The notes under the pieces were generated by a model that saw nothing but the letters and a program-made list of their open reading frames with translations, did no database searches and was not told the DNA's origin. The translations under genes were made by a program, and so were the position numbers. From an uncultured Clostridia bacterium (lineage in GTDB: Bacteria > Bacillota > Clostridia > Oscillospirales > Ruminococcaceae), in NCBI GenBank assembly GCA_945947715.1, contig CAMEYZ010000005.1:1-25446 (forward strand): a stretch of DNA of 25,446 nucleotides, read 5' to 3'. Of the stretch, positions 14,785-20,831 are shown one piece after another (positions within the stretch are counted from its first letter, which is position 1; every line of letters starts with the position of its first letter).

Positions 14785-15234
14785 ATGAGCAAGAAAACCG
14801 CCGCAAAGCATGTTGCCCTTATCCTGATATTTGCTGTTGTTGCAGTGCTTATCCTTGTCCTTGCGGCAAGGCTGTCTCGCAGCACGGACGATTCAAAGTA
14901 CGAAATGAGCTCCAACGCCATGAGAGTGGAGTTTCTCAATAGCTGCGGACTTATCGTGAAGCCAGACCCTGAGGTCCAGGAAATCAAGATACCGCAGAAA
15001 TTCGGCGCTATATATGAGGAATATAATCGCCTCCAGCAGTCCCAGGGCTTCGACCTGACACCCTATGCAGGACGGGAGGCAGTGCTGTGCAGCTATACCG
15101 TGCTCAACTGTCCGGAGCACCCAGATAACGTAGTTGCGAACCTGCTGCTGTGCGACGGGAAGCTTATCGCCTGTGACCTGACCCTTAACGAGGAAAACGG
15201 CTTTACTCAGGCGCTTATCACCGGTGCGCAGTAA
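14785..15234 (+). CDS. DUF4830 membrane-anchored protein
   Basis: The protein has 149 residues from the ATG at 14785 (AAGGGGAA six bases upstream); an in-frame ATG 13 codons earlier has no binding site. One N-terminal membrane helix (about 8-29) is followed by an extracytoplasmic domain. The conserved DUF4830 features are visible: 'MRVEFLNSCGLIVKPDPEV' (46-64), 'IPQKFGAIYEEYNRLQQSQG' (69-88) with 'FDLTPYAG' (89-96), and 'GKLIACDLTLNEENGF' near the end. Function of the family is unknown; it is widespread in gut Clostridia. No lipobox was seen, so it should be anchored by the uncleaved helix. Confidence 0.85.
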   Translation: MSKKTAAKHVALILIFAVVAVLILVLAARLSRSTDDSKYEMSSNAMRVEFLNSCGLIVKPDPEVQEIKIPQKFGAIYEEYNRLQQSQGFDLTPYAGREAVLCSYTVLNCPEHPDNVVANLLLCDGKLIACDLTLNEENGFTQALITGAQ

Positions 15235-15344
15235 GGCAGTCCGGAAAATTCTCTTTTTTACACAATTTCTGCCGGCGATTCACGACCGATTTTTGTATAT
15301 CCTCACATCGGCAATATCCGACAGGAAAATTATGGCCGCAGCTT

Positions 15345-15410
15345 AATGTGCAATATAAATAATTTTTGTTTCTTATTTCGGAGCAGGATTATTTGTATTG
15401 CACATTTTTT
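15345..15410 (+). terminator. Long-stem terminator-like inverted repeat
   Basis: An 11-bp stem (15345-15355 with 15396-15406) continues through a T.G wobble into seven more pairs (15357-15363 with 15388-15394), 19 bp in all, with a 24-base loop. It ends in T6. The 110-base distance from the preceding stop codon and the large loop are unusual for a simple terminator. Confidence 0.6.
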
Positions 15411-15436
15411 GTTTTCGGTAATATTCGGCCGAGCAT

Positions 15437-15465
15437 TTTTCAAATTCCCCAAAACCGAGTATAAT
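15437..15465 (+). promoter_or_regulatory. Probable promoter of pdxST
   Basis: TTTTCA (15437-15442), 17-base spacer, TATAAT (15460-15465), 42 bases before the pdxS ATG. The -35 matches four of six positions. Confidence 0.6.
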
Positions 15466-15506
15466 AATAAGGTAATTTATTTTTGTACTATAAGGTGGTT
15501 TTTTAA

Positions 15507-16379
15507 ATGAACGAAAGATACGAGCTTAACAAGAATCTGGCACAGATGCTTAAAGGTGGCGTAATTATGGACGTCACAACTCCTGAGCAGGCAAAGATCG
15601 CCGAGGAAGCAGGCGCATGCGCAGTTATGGCACTGGAGAAGATTCCTGCCGATATCCGCGCTGCAGGCGGTGTTGCAAGAATGAGCGACCCTAAGATGAT
15701 AAAGGGCATTCAGGCAGCGGTTTCTATCCCTGTTATGGCAAAGTGCCGCATAGGCCACTTTGCAGAGGCTCAGATCCTCGAAGCTATCGAGATAGACTAC
15801 ATCGATGAGAGCGAGGTGCTCTCCCCTGCTGATGACAAGTACCATATCGACAAGACACAGTTCAAGGTGCCCTTCGTATGCGGTGCCAAGGACTTAGGTG
15901 AGGCTCTCCGCAGAATCTCCGAGGGTGCTTCCATGATACGCACAAAGGGCGAGCCCGGTACAGGCGATGTTGTACAGGCTGTCCGCCACATGAGAATGAT
16001 GCAGAGCGAGATTCGTCGTCTGACCTCCATGTCTCCCGACGAGCTCTATCAGGCTGCTAAGGACCTGCAGGTGGATTATGACCTCGTTAAGTATGTTGCT
16101 GAGAACGGCAAGCTCCCTGTTGTAAACTTCGCAGCTGGCGGCGTGGCTACTCCCGCAGATGCTGCTCTGATGATGCAGCTGGGCGCAGAGGGCGTGTTCG
16201 TAGGAAGCGGTATCTTCAAGTCCGGCAACCCCGCAAAGAGAGCAGCTGCTATCGTAAAGGCTGTCACCAACTTTAGGGACGCCAAGCTTATCGCAGAGCT
16301 TTCCGAGGACCTCGGAGAAGCTATGGTCGGCATCAACGAGCAGGAGATAGCTCTCCTTATGGCTGAAAGAGGAAAGTAA
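15507..16379 (+). CDS. pdxS: Pyridoxal 5'-phosphate synthase, lyase subunit PdxS
   Basis: The 290-residue TIM-barrel subunit builds PLP from ribose-5-phosphate, glyceraldehyde-3-phosphate and ammonia, the ammonia being supplied by PdxT. Key residues: D22 in 'GVIMDV', K79 in 'MAKCRIGH' (77-84; Schiff-base lysine of the family) and K147 in 'IRTKGEPGTGD' (second imine-forming lysine). The phosphate-binding 'FAAGGVATPADAA' and 'GVFVGSGIFKS' segments are intact. Length matches the family (about 290-295). AAGGTGG precedes the ATG. It overlaps pdxT by one base and forms the classic pdxST pair of the DXP-independent route. Confidence 0.97.
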   Translation: MNERYELNKNLAQMLKGGVIMDVTTPEQAKIAEEAGACAVMALEKIPADIRAAGGVARMSDPKMIKGIQAAVSIPVMAKCRIGHFAEAQILEAIEIDYIDESEVLSPADDKYHIDKTQFKVPFVCGAKDLGEALRRISEGASMIRTKGEPGTGDVVQAVRHMRMMQSEIRRLTSMSPDELYQAAKDLQVDYDLVKYVAENGKLPVVNFAAGGVATPADAALMMQLGAEGVFVGSGIFKSGNPAKRAAAIVKAVTNFRDAKLIAELSEDLGEAMVGINEQEIALLMAERGK

Positions 16380-16933
16380 TGACTGTCGGCGTACTCGCCT
16401 TACAGGGCGCATTCATCGAGCACGAGAAAATACTGGCAAGGCTCGGCGTGGACAGCTTTGAGATACGTCAGAAAAGCGACCTGGACCGCAGCTTTGACAG
16501 GCTCATAATCCCCGGCGGAGAGAGCACTGTTATGGGAAAGCTGCTACGTGAGCTTGACATGATGGACGATATCAGGGGCCTTATCACAGGCGGCATGCCG
16601 GTTTTCGGCACCTGTGCAGGACTTATCCTGCTGGCCGAAAGGATAGAAAACGACCCTATCGTGCACATCGGCACCATGTCCATCGAGGCCTGCAGAAACG
16701 CCTACGGCAGACAGCTGGGCAGCTTCTACACCGAGGACAGCTTCAACGGGAAAACTATCCCCATGACCTTTATCCGCGCGCCTTATATTTCAAAGGCTGC
16801 GGACAGCGTGGAGATACTCTCGGTCACCGACGGCAAGCGAACTGCTGCCCGTGAAAAGAACATGCTGGTAACGGCATTCCACCCCGAGCTCAACAGCGAC
16901 ACCACCGTTCACGAATATTTTCTCAATATGTAA
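16379..16933 (+). CDS. pdxT: Pyridoxal 5'-phosphate synthase, glutaminase subunit PdxT
   Basis: The 184-residue class I glutaminase passes ammonia to PdxS. The catalytic triad is visible: C79 in 'GTCAGLIL', H168 and E170 in 'FHPEL'. The opening 'VGVLALQGAFIEH' and 'IIPGGEST' (43-50) are family hallmarks. The ATG shares its first base with the last base of the pdxS stop, so the pair is translationally coupled. Nothing abnormal. Confidence 0.97.
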   Translation: MTVGVLALQGAFIEHEKILARLGVDSFEIRQKSDLDRSFDRLIIPGGESTVMGKLLRELDMMDDIRGLITGGMPVFGTCAGLILLAERIENDPIVHIGTMSIEACRNAYGRQLGSFYTEDSFNGKTIPMTFIRAPYISKAADSVEILSVTDGKRTAAREKNMLVTAFHPELNSDTTVHEYFLNM

Positions 16934-16940
16934 TATTTTT

Positions 16941-16973
16941 GCGGCAGAAAATCTCATTTCTGCCGCATTTTTG
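16941..16973 (+). terminator. Terminator of pdxST
   Basis: Stem GCGGCAGAAA/TTTCTGCCGC (16941-16950, 16957-16966), six-base loop, followed by ATTTTTG. Confidence 0.92.
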
Positions 16974-16980
16974 TGCATGT

Positions 16981-17041
16981 GTTGAAAGCTGTTGAAAAAA
17001 CATTATCATGAGATGTTGAAATGTGTTGGAAATAGTTGAAA
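16981..17041. repeat. Five GTTGAAA-type repeats on a 10-base phase
   Basis: GTTGAAA begins at 16981, 16991, 17015 and 17035, with a one-base variant (GTTGGAAA) at 17025. Offsets are 10, 24, 10 and 10. It lies directly after the pdxST terminator, in DNA without ORFs. Confidence 0.6.
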
Positions 17042-17049
17042 ACTTTTTT

Positions 17050-17076
17050 CGGACGGTCCGGAATTTGTTAACAAAT
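17050..17076. repeat. Two adjacent palindromes
   Basis: CGGAC-G-GTCCG (17050-17060) is followed by a perfect 14-bp palindrome with centre GTTAAC (17063-17076). No T-run follows; they look like protein-binding sites rather than terminators. Confidence 0.45.
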
Positions 17077-17261
17077 CATGAAAGCCCCTGTTATTTTTGC
17101 CGTAAATCAAGTAAGTCTACGCTAACGGTGCCTCATGGTACGCACTTAAATCAACAGCGATAAGAGTGGTCAGAATATCCATAATTTTCCAGTGCTCTCA
17201 AAACGCACAGAAAGGCTCTTTGCGGATTTTGCCCCAAAAATAAATGTAACAGAAATGCAAC
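17077..17261. other. Unassigned non-coding stretch before the tRNA cluster
   Basis: No ORF of useful length, RNA gene or promoter is recognised. With its flanks this is part of a 488-base gene-free region (16934-17421). Confidence 0.5.
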
Positions 17262-17306
17262 AAAGTAAAGTAAAGTAAAGAAAAGTAAAGTAAATAAAAG
17301 TAAAGT
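17262..17306 (+). repeat. AAAGT pentanucleotide repeat tract
   Basis: About eight imperfect copies of AAAGT cover 45 bases, interrupted by AAAAGT and AAAT variants. Strongly purine-rich on the plus strand. Confidence 0.75.
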
Positions 17307-17326
17307 TGTTGTCCCAGGGACAACAA
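17306..17326. promoter_or_regulatory. 21-base palindrome upstream of the first tRNA promoter
   Basis: TTGTTGTCCC and GGGACAACAA flank a single central A. The 3' half is partly repeated at 17333-17342 (GACAACAACA). There is no T-run, and it lies 48 bases upstream of the -35 box, so an operator is more likely than a terminator. Confidence 0.5.
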
Positions 17327-17373
17327 TCGGACGACAACAACAGCACCCCTATAAAAAAATTTTCAAAAACCTA

Positions 17374-17402
17374 TTGACAGAACGACGAAAAGGCTGTATA
17401 AT
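17374..17402 (+). promoter_or_regulatory. Consensus promoter of tRNA-Pro
   Basis: Perfect TTGACA (17374-17379), 17-base spacer, perfect TATAAT (17397-17402), 19 bases before the tRNA 5' end. Confidence 0.93.
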
Positions 17403-17421
17403 AATATAGTCACTTGAAAAG

Positions 17422-17498
17422 CGGGGCGTAACTCAGTTTGGTAGAGTGCTTGGTTTGGGACCAAGATGCCGCAGGTTCAAGTCCTGTCGCCCCGACCA
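17422..17498 (+). tRNA. tRNA-Pro (anticodon TGG)
   Basis: Acceptor arms CGGGGCG/CGCCCCG, discriminator A and encoded CCA. Anticodon stem CTTGG/CCAAG encloses TTTGGGA, so the anticodon is TGG. The T loop TTCAAGT is standard. 77 bases. No terminator follows, so transcription may continue into the next tRNAs. Confidence 0.97.
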
Positions 17499-17549
17499 TT
17501 TTCATGGATAGGTCACTTATGAACATTTTGTAAATTGTGCAGAATCCTA

Positions 17550-17578
17550 TTGACATATCCGTTTGAACGTGGTATAAT
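17550..17578 (+). promoter_or_regulatory. Consensus promoter with no RNA gene directly behind it
   Basis: Perfect TTGACA (17550-17555), 17-base spacer, perfect TATAAT (17573-17578) with TGG before it. The following leader is similar to those after the other two tRNA promoters, but no tRNA follows within the next 139 bases, and a third promoter comes first. Confidence 0.88.
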
Positions 17579-17658
17579 AAATAAGTCGCTTGATGAGAGT
17601 GACGAAACGCTTTGAAAATGTCGAGAATTTAAACAATTTGTTAAATTTTCAAAAAACC

Positions 17659-17687
17659 TTGACAAAACAGTTTCAATGTGATATAAT
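17659..17687 (+). promoter_or_regulatory. Consensus promoter of tRNA-Thr/tRNA-Tyr
   Basis: Perfect TTGACA (17659-17664), 17-base spacer, perfect TATAAT (17682-17687) with TGA before it, 30 bases upstream of tRNA-Thr. Confidence 0.93.
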
Positions 17688-17717
17688 AATTAAGTCACAT
17701 GAAACGGCAGCAAATAT

Positions 17718-17793
17718 GCTGGTGTAGCTCAGTTGGTAGAGCAGCTGATTTGTAATCAGCAGGTCGGGGGTTCAAGTCCGTCCACCAGCTCCA
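17718..17793 (+). tRNA. tRNA-Thr (anticodon TGT)
   Basis: Acceptor GCTGGTG/CACCAGC, discriminator T, encoded CCA. The anticodon stem CTGAT/ATCAG holds TTTGTAA between its closing bases, so the anticodon is TGT. The D arm 'AGCTCAGTTGGTAGAGC' and T loop TTCAAGT are regular. In the T stem GGGGG faces CCGTC, giving a G-G mismatch in the middle pair and one G.T wobble. Confidence 0.94.
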
Positions 17794-17795
17794 TT

Positions 17796-17817
17796 ACTGA
17801 TTGAAAAATCAGTTTTT
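17796..17817 (+). terminator. Weak hairpin with T-run between tRNA-Thr and tRNA-Tyr
   Basis: ACTGATT/AATCAGT (17796-17802, 17807-17813), GAAA loop, T5. A second AT-rich hairpin CTATATC/GATATAG follows (17823-17829, 17839-17845). It may be a partial terminator or processing signal; no new promoter precedes tRNA-Tyr. Confidence 0.5.
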
Positions 17818-17854
17818 ATAGCCTATATCTTCTCACAGGATATAGACAAGCTGC

Positions 17855-17940
17855 GGAGGAGTTCCCGAGTGGCCAAAGGGGGCAGACTGTAAATCTGTTG
17901 CTTTTCAGCTTCGATGGTCCGAATCCATCCTCCTCCACCA
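17855..17940 (+). tRNA. tRNA-Tyr (anticodon GTA)
   Basis: A class II tRNA of 86 bases. Acceptor GGAGGAG/CTCCTCC, discriminator A, encoded CCA. Anticodon stem CAGA/TCTG with loop CTGTAAA gives anticodon GTA. A long variable arm (TTGC-TTTTCA-GC...) precedes the T arm, as expected for bacterial tRNA-Tyr. Confidence 0.96.
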
Positions 17941-17972
17941 AAACCTTGCAAGTAAGCTTGCAAGGTTTTTTT
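17941..17972 (+). terminator. Terminator of the tRNA cluster
   Basis: 12-bp stem AAACCTTGCAAG/CTTGCAAGGTTT, TAAG loop, T-run to 17972, beginning on the base after the tRNA-Tyr CCA end. Confidence 0.95.
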
Positions 17973-18116
17973 ATGCAAAGATAAATTTGTCGGATTTTAA
18001 TATATTACTGCGGATATGTTTAAAATATCAGTGCAGAATATACGTAACGACGACCTTTGAACAGTGTTTGTCCAGAAATTTTTATATAGTGAAAAAAGAG
18101 AAAGGATCTGCTTCTT

Positions 18117-19940
18117 ATGGTAAGAAATGATTTGAGAAACATCGCAATTATCGCTCACGTTGACCACGGCAAAACTACTCTCGTTGATGAGATGCTCAAG
18201 CAGGGCGGCGCTTTCCGCGAAAATCAGGAGGTCGAGGAAAGAGTTATGGACTCCAACGACATCGAGCGCGAAAGAGGTATCACCATTCTCGCTAAAAATA
18301 CCTCCGTTTCCTATAACGGCGTTAAGATAAACATCATCGACACCCCGGGCCACGCCGATTTCGGCGGCGAGGTGGAGCGCGTTCTCGAAATGGTGGACGG
18401 CGTTCTCCTGCTCGTTGATGCGGCAGAGGGCTGCATGCCTCAGACAAGATTCGTTCTTTCAAAGGCTCTGGAAATGGGTCTGAAGATAATCGTGGTCGTT
18501 AACAAGATTGACCGCCCCGATGCTCGTCTTGATGAGATTGGCGATGAGGTCTTAGAGCTCCTTCTGGACCTGGATGCCAGCGATGAACAGCTGGAAAGCC
18601 CCGTGCTTTTCTGCTCCGGACGCGAGGGCACCGCTTCTCTCAGCCAGTATGAGGCAGGCACTGACTTAAAGCCCCTCTTCGATACAATCTTAGACTATAT
18701 CCCCGCTCCCGAGGGCGACGAGAATGCTCCCCTGCAGATGCTTATCTCCTCTATCGACTACAACGACTACGTCGGCAGAACCGGCATCGGCCGTATCCAG
18801 AGAGGTACCATAAGAGTAAATCAGCCCGTTATCGTGGGCGACTACCACGACACCAAAAAGCCCTACAACAGCAAGATAGTTACCGTTTCTCAGATAGAGG
18901 GCCTCGGAAAAACTGCTGTCGAGGAGGCTAAGGTGGGTGATATCGTATGGCTGTCCGGTATTGAAAATATCACTATCGGCGATACTATCTGCGCTGCTGA
19001 TAATTTCGAGGCGCTGCCCTTCGTGAAGATATCCGAGCCTACAGTTGAAATGACCTTCTCCGTAAACGACAGCCCCTTCGCAGGTCGTGAGGGCAAGTTC
19101 GTTACTTCCCGTCAGCTCCGCGAGCGTCTTTACAAGGAAACTCTCCGCGACGTTTCCCTCCGTGTTTCCGACACCGAAAATACAGACAGCTTCCGCGTTG
19201 CCGGCAGAGGCGAGATGCATCTGTCCATTCTCATTGAGAACATGCGCCGTGAGGGCTATGAGATGGGCGTATCCACTCCCAAGGTGCTTATGAAGGAGAT
19301 AGATGGCGTACAGTGCGAGCCTGTGGAAAGACTGGTCGTTGACGTTCCCGAGGACTGCGTTGGCTCTGTTATGGAGAAAATGGGCACCCGTAAGGGCGAG
19401 ATGACCTCCATGCACCCACAGGGCAGCCGTATGAGAATTGAGTTCCTCGTTCCTTCAAGAGGACTTTTCGGCTACAAGAGCGAGTTCCTCACCGATACAA
19501 AGGGCGAGGGCATCATGTCCTCGGTGCTGGACAGCTATCAGCCCTACAAGGGTGAAATACCCCGCAGAAATACCGGCTCTCTTGTATGCTTTGAGTCGGG
19601 CGAGGCTGTTACCTATGGTCTGTACAACGCACAGGAAAGAGGCTCCCTGTTCATCGGCGCAGGCGTTCCCGTTTACGAGGGCATGGTAATCGGTGCTTCT
19701 CCCAAGGTGGAGGACCTGGTTGTCAACGTCTGCAAGAAGAAGCACCTGACAAATACCCGTGCCAGCGGCTCGGATGATGCGCTCCGTCTGGTTCCCCCGA
19801 GGATAATGTCACTGGAGGACTGCCTGGAATTTATCGCCGACGATGAGATGCTGGAGGTAACTCCCAAGAGCATCCGCATCAGAAAGCGTATCCTTGACAA
19901 CGCTACCCGTGCAAAGACCCGCGCTAAGGAAAAGGCTTGA
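18117..19940 (+). CDS. typA: Ribosome-binding translational GTPase BipA/TypA
   Basis: This 607-residue GTPase acts on the ribosome in stress and low-temperature subunit assembly. G1 AHVDHGKT (13-20), G2 'RERGITI' (51-57), G3 DTPGH (75-79) and G4 NKID (129-132) are all intact, followed by the EF-G-like domain II, domains III and V ('VEMTFSVNDSPFAG', 'AGRGEMHLSILIENMRREG', 'MHPQGSRMRIEFLVPSRGLFG'). The BipA-specific C-terminal domain ends 'RKRILDNATRAK'. Length is typical. AAAGGA lies 10 bases before the ATG. Only a weak promoter-like pair (TTGAAC 18057) precedes it. It is single, followed by a terminator-like stem. Confidence 0.97.
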   Translation: MVRNDLRNIAIIAHVDHGKTTLVDEMLKQGGAFRENQEVEERVMDSNDIERERGITILAKNTSVSYNGVKINIIDTPGHADFGGEVERVLEMVDGVLLLVDAAEGCMPQTRFVLSKALEMGLKIIVVVNKIDRPDARLDEIGDEVLELLLDLDASDEQLESPVLFCSGREGTASLSQYEAGTDLKPLFDTILDYIPAPEGDENAPLQMLISSIDYNDYVGRTGIGRIQRGTIRVNQPVIVGDYHDTKKPYNSKIVTVSQIEGLGKTAVEEAKVGDIVWLSGIENITIGDTICAADNFEALPFVKISEPTVEMTFSVNDSPFAGREGKFVTSRQLRERLYKETLRDVSLRVSDTENTDSFRVAGRGEMHLSILIENMRREGYEMGVSTPKVLMKEIDGVQCEPVERLVVDVPEDCVGSVMEKMGTRKGEMTSMHPQGSRMRIEFLVPSRGLFGYKSEFLTDTKGEGIMSSVLDSYQPYKGEIPRRNTGSLVCFESGEAVTYGLYNAQERGSLFIGAGVPVYEGMVIGASPKVEDLVVNVCKKKHLTNTRASGSDDALRLVPPRIMSLEDCLEFIADDEMLEVTPKSIRIRKRILDNATRAKTRAKEKA

Positions 19941-19959
19941 TTTGAATTAATTGACAATT

Positions 19960-19999
19960 AAGGCAGGAAACAAGGGCTATGCTCTTGTTTCCTGCCTTT
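19960..19999 (+). terminator. Terminator-like stem after typA
   Basis: A 15-bp perfect stem (19960-19974 with 19984-19998), extended by inner GC pairs to a TAT loop. The T-run is short (TTT-G-TT), so termination may be partial or aimed at RNA stability. Confidence 0.75.
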
Positions 20000-20011
20000 G
20001 TTCATAGATAT

Positions 20012-20044
20012 AAAAAAGCGGCTCCGAAACCTCGAAGCCGCTTT
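20012..20044 (-). terminator. Terminator of the small transcript downstream of mreD
   Basis: AAAGCGGCT/AGCCGCTTT (20015-20023 with 20036-20044), one mismatch, three inner pairs and a four-base loop. On the minus strand it ends in T6. It faces the typA terminator. Confidence 0.85.
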
Positions 20045-20056
20045 GCATATATTCTG

Positions 20057-20137
20057 TCAGTAATTTCTTACATTTAGGCAGGCTGGCCATATGCAGCCTT
20101 TGTAACAGCTCCACGCACACTGGCCTGCCATGAGCAT
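20057..20137 (-). CDS. Possible 26-residue four-cysteine peptide (low confidence)
   Basis: From ATG at 20137 (or a second ATG at 20131) an open frame encodes 26 residues with core 'QCAWSCYKGCIWPAC', i.e. C-x3-C-x3-C-x4-C plus two tryptophans and two tyrosines, ending 'LNVRNY'. The upstream sequence offers only AGAGAAG as a ribosome binding site. The regular cysteine spacing is reminiscent of modified or metal-binding mini-peptides, but no maturation enzyme is nearby. The strongest RNA stem lies across the same bases, so the ORF may be accidental. Confidence 0.3.
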   Translation of the reverse strand: MLMAGQCAWSCYKGCIWPACLNVRNY

Positions 20138-20216
20138 ACGCTTCTCTGCTGTGACGTCCCCAAGCAATTTATGGCGAACGCCGCTTCATTACATTTCTGC
20201 AATTTCCGTCAACCTT

Positions 20217-20245
20217 ATTATACTCATTTTCAATATATCTGTCAA
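20217..20245 (-). promoter_or_regulatory. Consensus promoter of the small transcript
   Basis: Minus strand: perfect TTGACA (20245-20240), 17-base spacer, perfect TATAAT (20222-20217). It begins 17 bases past the mreD stop. Confidence 0.9.
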
Positions 20246-20261
20246 GGGTTTTCGGAAAATT

Positions 20262-20831
20262 TTACATACCCGTCTGCTCCTCGATGTAATGCTCCCGGAC
20301 AGCTCCCAGAAAATGTCCGATAAGCTTATACACGCCGAAAACTGCAATGCCCGCAATATTCGTGGCGATAAGCTCGGGAATGAATATCTCCATGAGTATA
20401 GCCTGGTCCCTGTCATAGCCCCAAAGCAGATAGTAAAACAGATAATGCAGCGCCGCCTGCACGATTATCACTCCGAAGTCCAGCAGTATGAAATTCAACA
20501 GCTTCCTATGGAGAAAGCAGGAAAATATCAGCGCTACCATAAGACAACAGAAGGTCAGTATTATCCCGTTGAAGCAGAACAGTGTATTCTCCGCGATATC
20601 CAGCAGCAGCCCGCAAAATCCTCCGTACACCGAACAATACACCGGCGAATCATACTCAAATACTGCGGCACATACTCCCAGATTGATAAGCAGCAGCGGC
20701 ATGGGCAGCGTGGTCCTGACAGTGGATATTATCACAAAGGAAGTGGCGGCAAGGAAAAAATACAGTATCCTGCGGATAATGAGGTTTCGTTTTTCCGTCC
20801 TCATTTTACGGTCCATCGTCATCCTTTTCAT
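20262..20831 (-). CDS. mreD: Rod shape-determining protein MreD
   Basis: A 189-residue integral membrane protein of the elongasome that links MreC and RodA/PBP2. After a basic N-terminus (MKRMTMDRKMRTEKRN) there are about five hydrophobic helices (residues 18-40, 45-58, 68-80, 86-108, 113-136, 148-175). The 'YGGFCGLLLDIA' stretch (about 69-80) resembles the conserved G-G-x-x-G-L-x-x-D region of MreD. The ATG overlaps the mreC stop by four bases (ATGA), so translation is coupled; GGAGG lies rather far upstream (13 bases). No pbp2/mrdA gene follows, unlike many relatives. Confidence 0.9.
   Translation of the reverse strand: MKRMTMDRKMRTEKRNLIIRRILYFFLAATSFVIISTVRTTLPMPLLLINLGVCAAVFEYDSPVYCSVYGGFCGLLLDIAENTLFCFNGIILTFCCLMVALIFSCFLHRKLLNFILLDFGVIIVQAALHYLFYYLLWGYDRDQAILMEIFIPELIATNIAGIAVFGVYKLIGHFLGAVREHYIEEQTGM

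Larger units (their letters stand above)
20012..20210 (-). ncRNA. Unassigned small transcript (~200 nt), structured
   Basis: It is bounded by its own perfect consensus promoter (20245-20217) and a rho-independent terminator (20044-20012), with no long ORF between. Stable pairing is visible on the minus strand: GGCAGGC/GCCTGCC (20129-20123 with 20083-20077), then GTGTGC/GCATAT (including G.T pairs) and AGCT/GGCT around a loop, forming a 17-bp rod. TTGCA/TGCAA and GTAAT/ATTAC can close the ends. Size resembles 6S RNA, but I do not recognise 6S, SRP, RNase P or tmRNA sequence motifs. Alternatively the RNA is the message for the four-cysteine ORF at 20057-20137. Confidence 0.6.

Noticed and set aside
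16981..17041. GTTGAAA repeats considered as a CRISPR or plasmid iteron array
   Set aside because: Units are only seven bases, there are no spacers of constant length, and no cas or replication-initiator gene is present.
17306..17326. 21-base palindrome considered as a terminator
   Set aside because: No T-run on either strand, and no gene ends nearby.
20012..20210. Naming the small transcript as 6S RNA
   Set aside because: Length fits, but I cannot recognise the closing stem and central-bubble pattern with confidence, so it is left unassigned.
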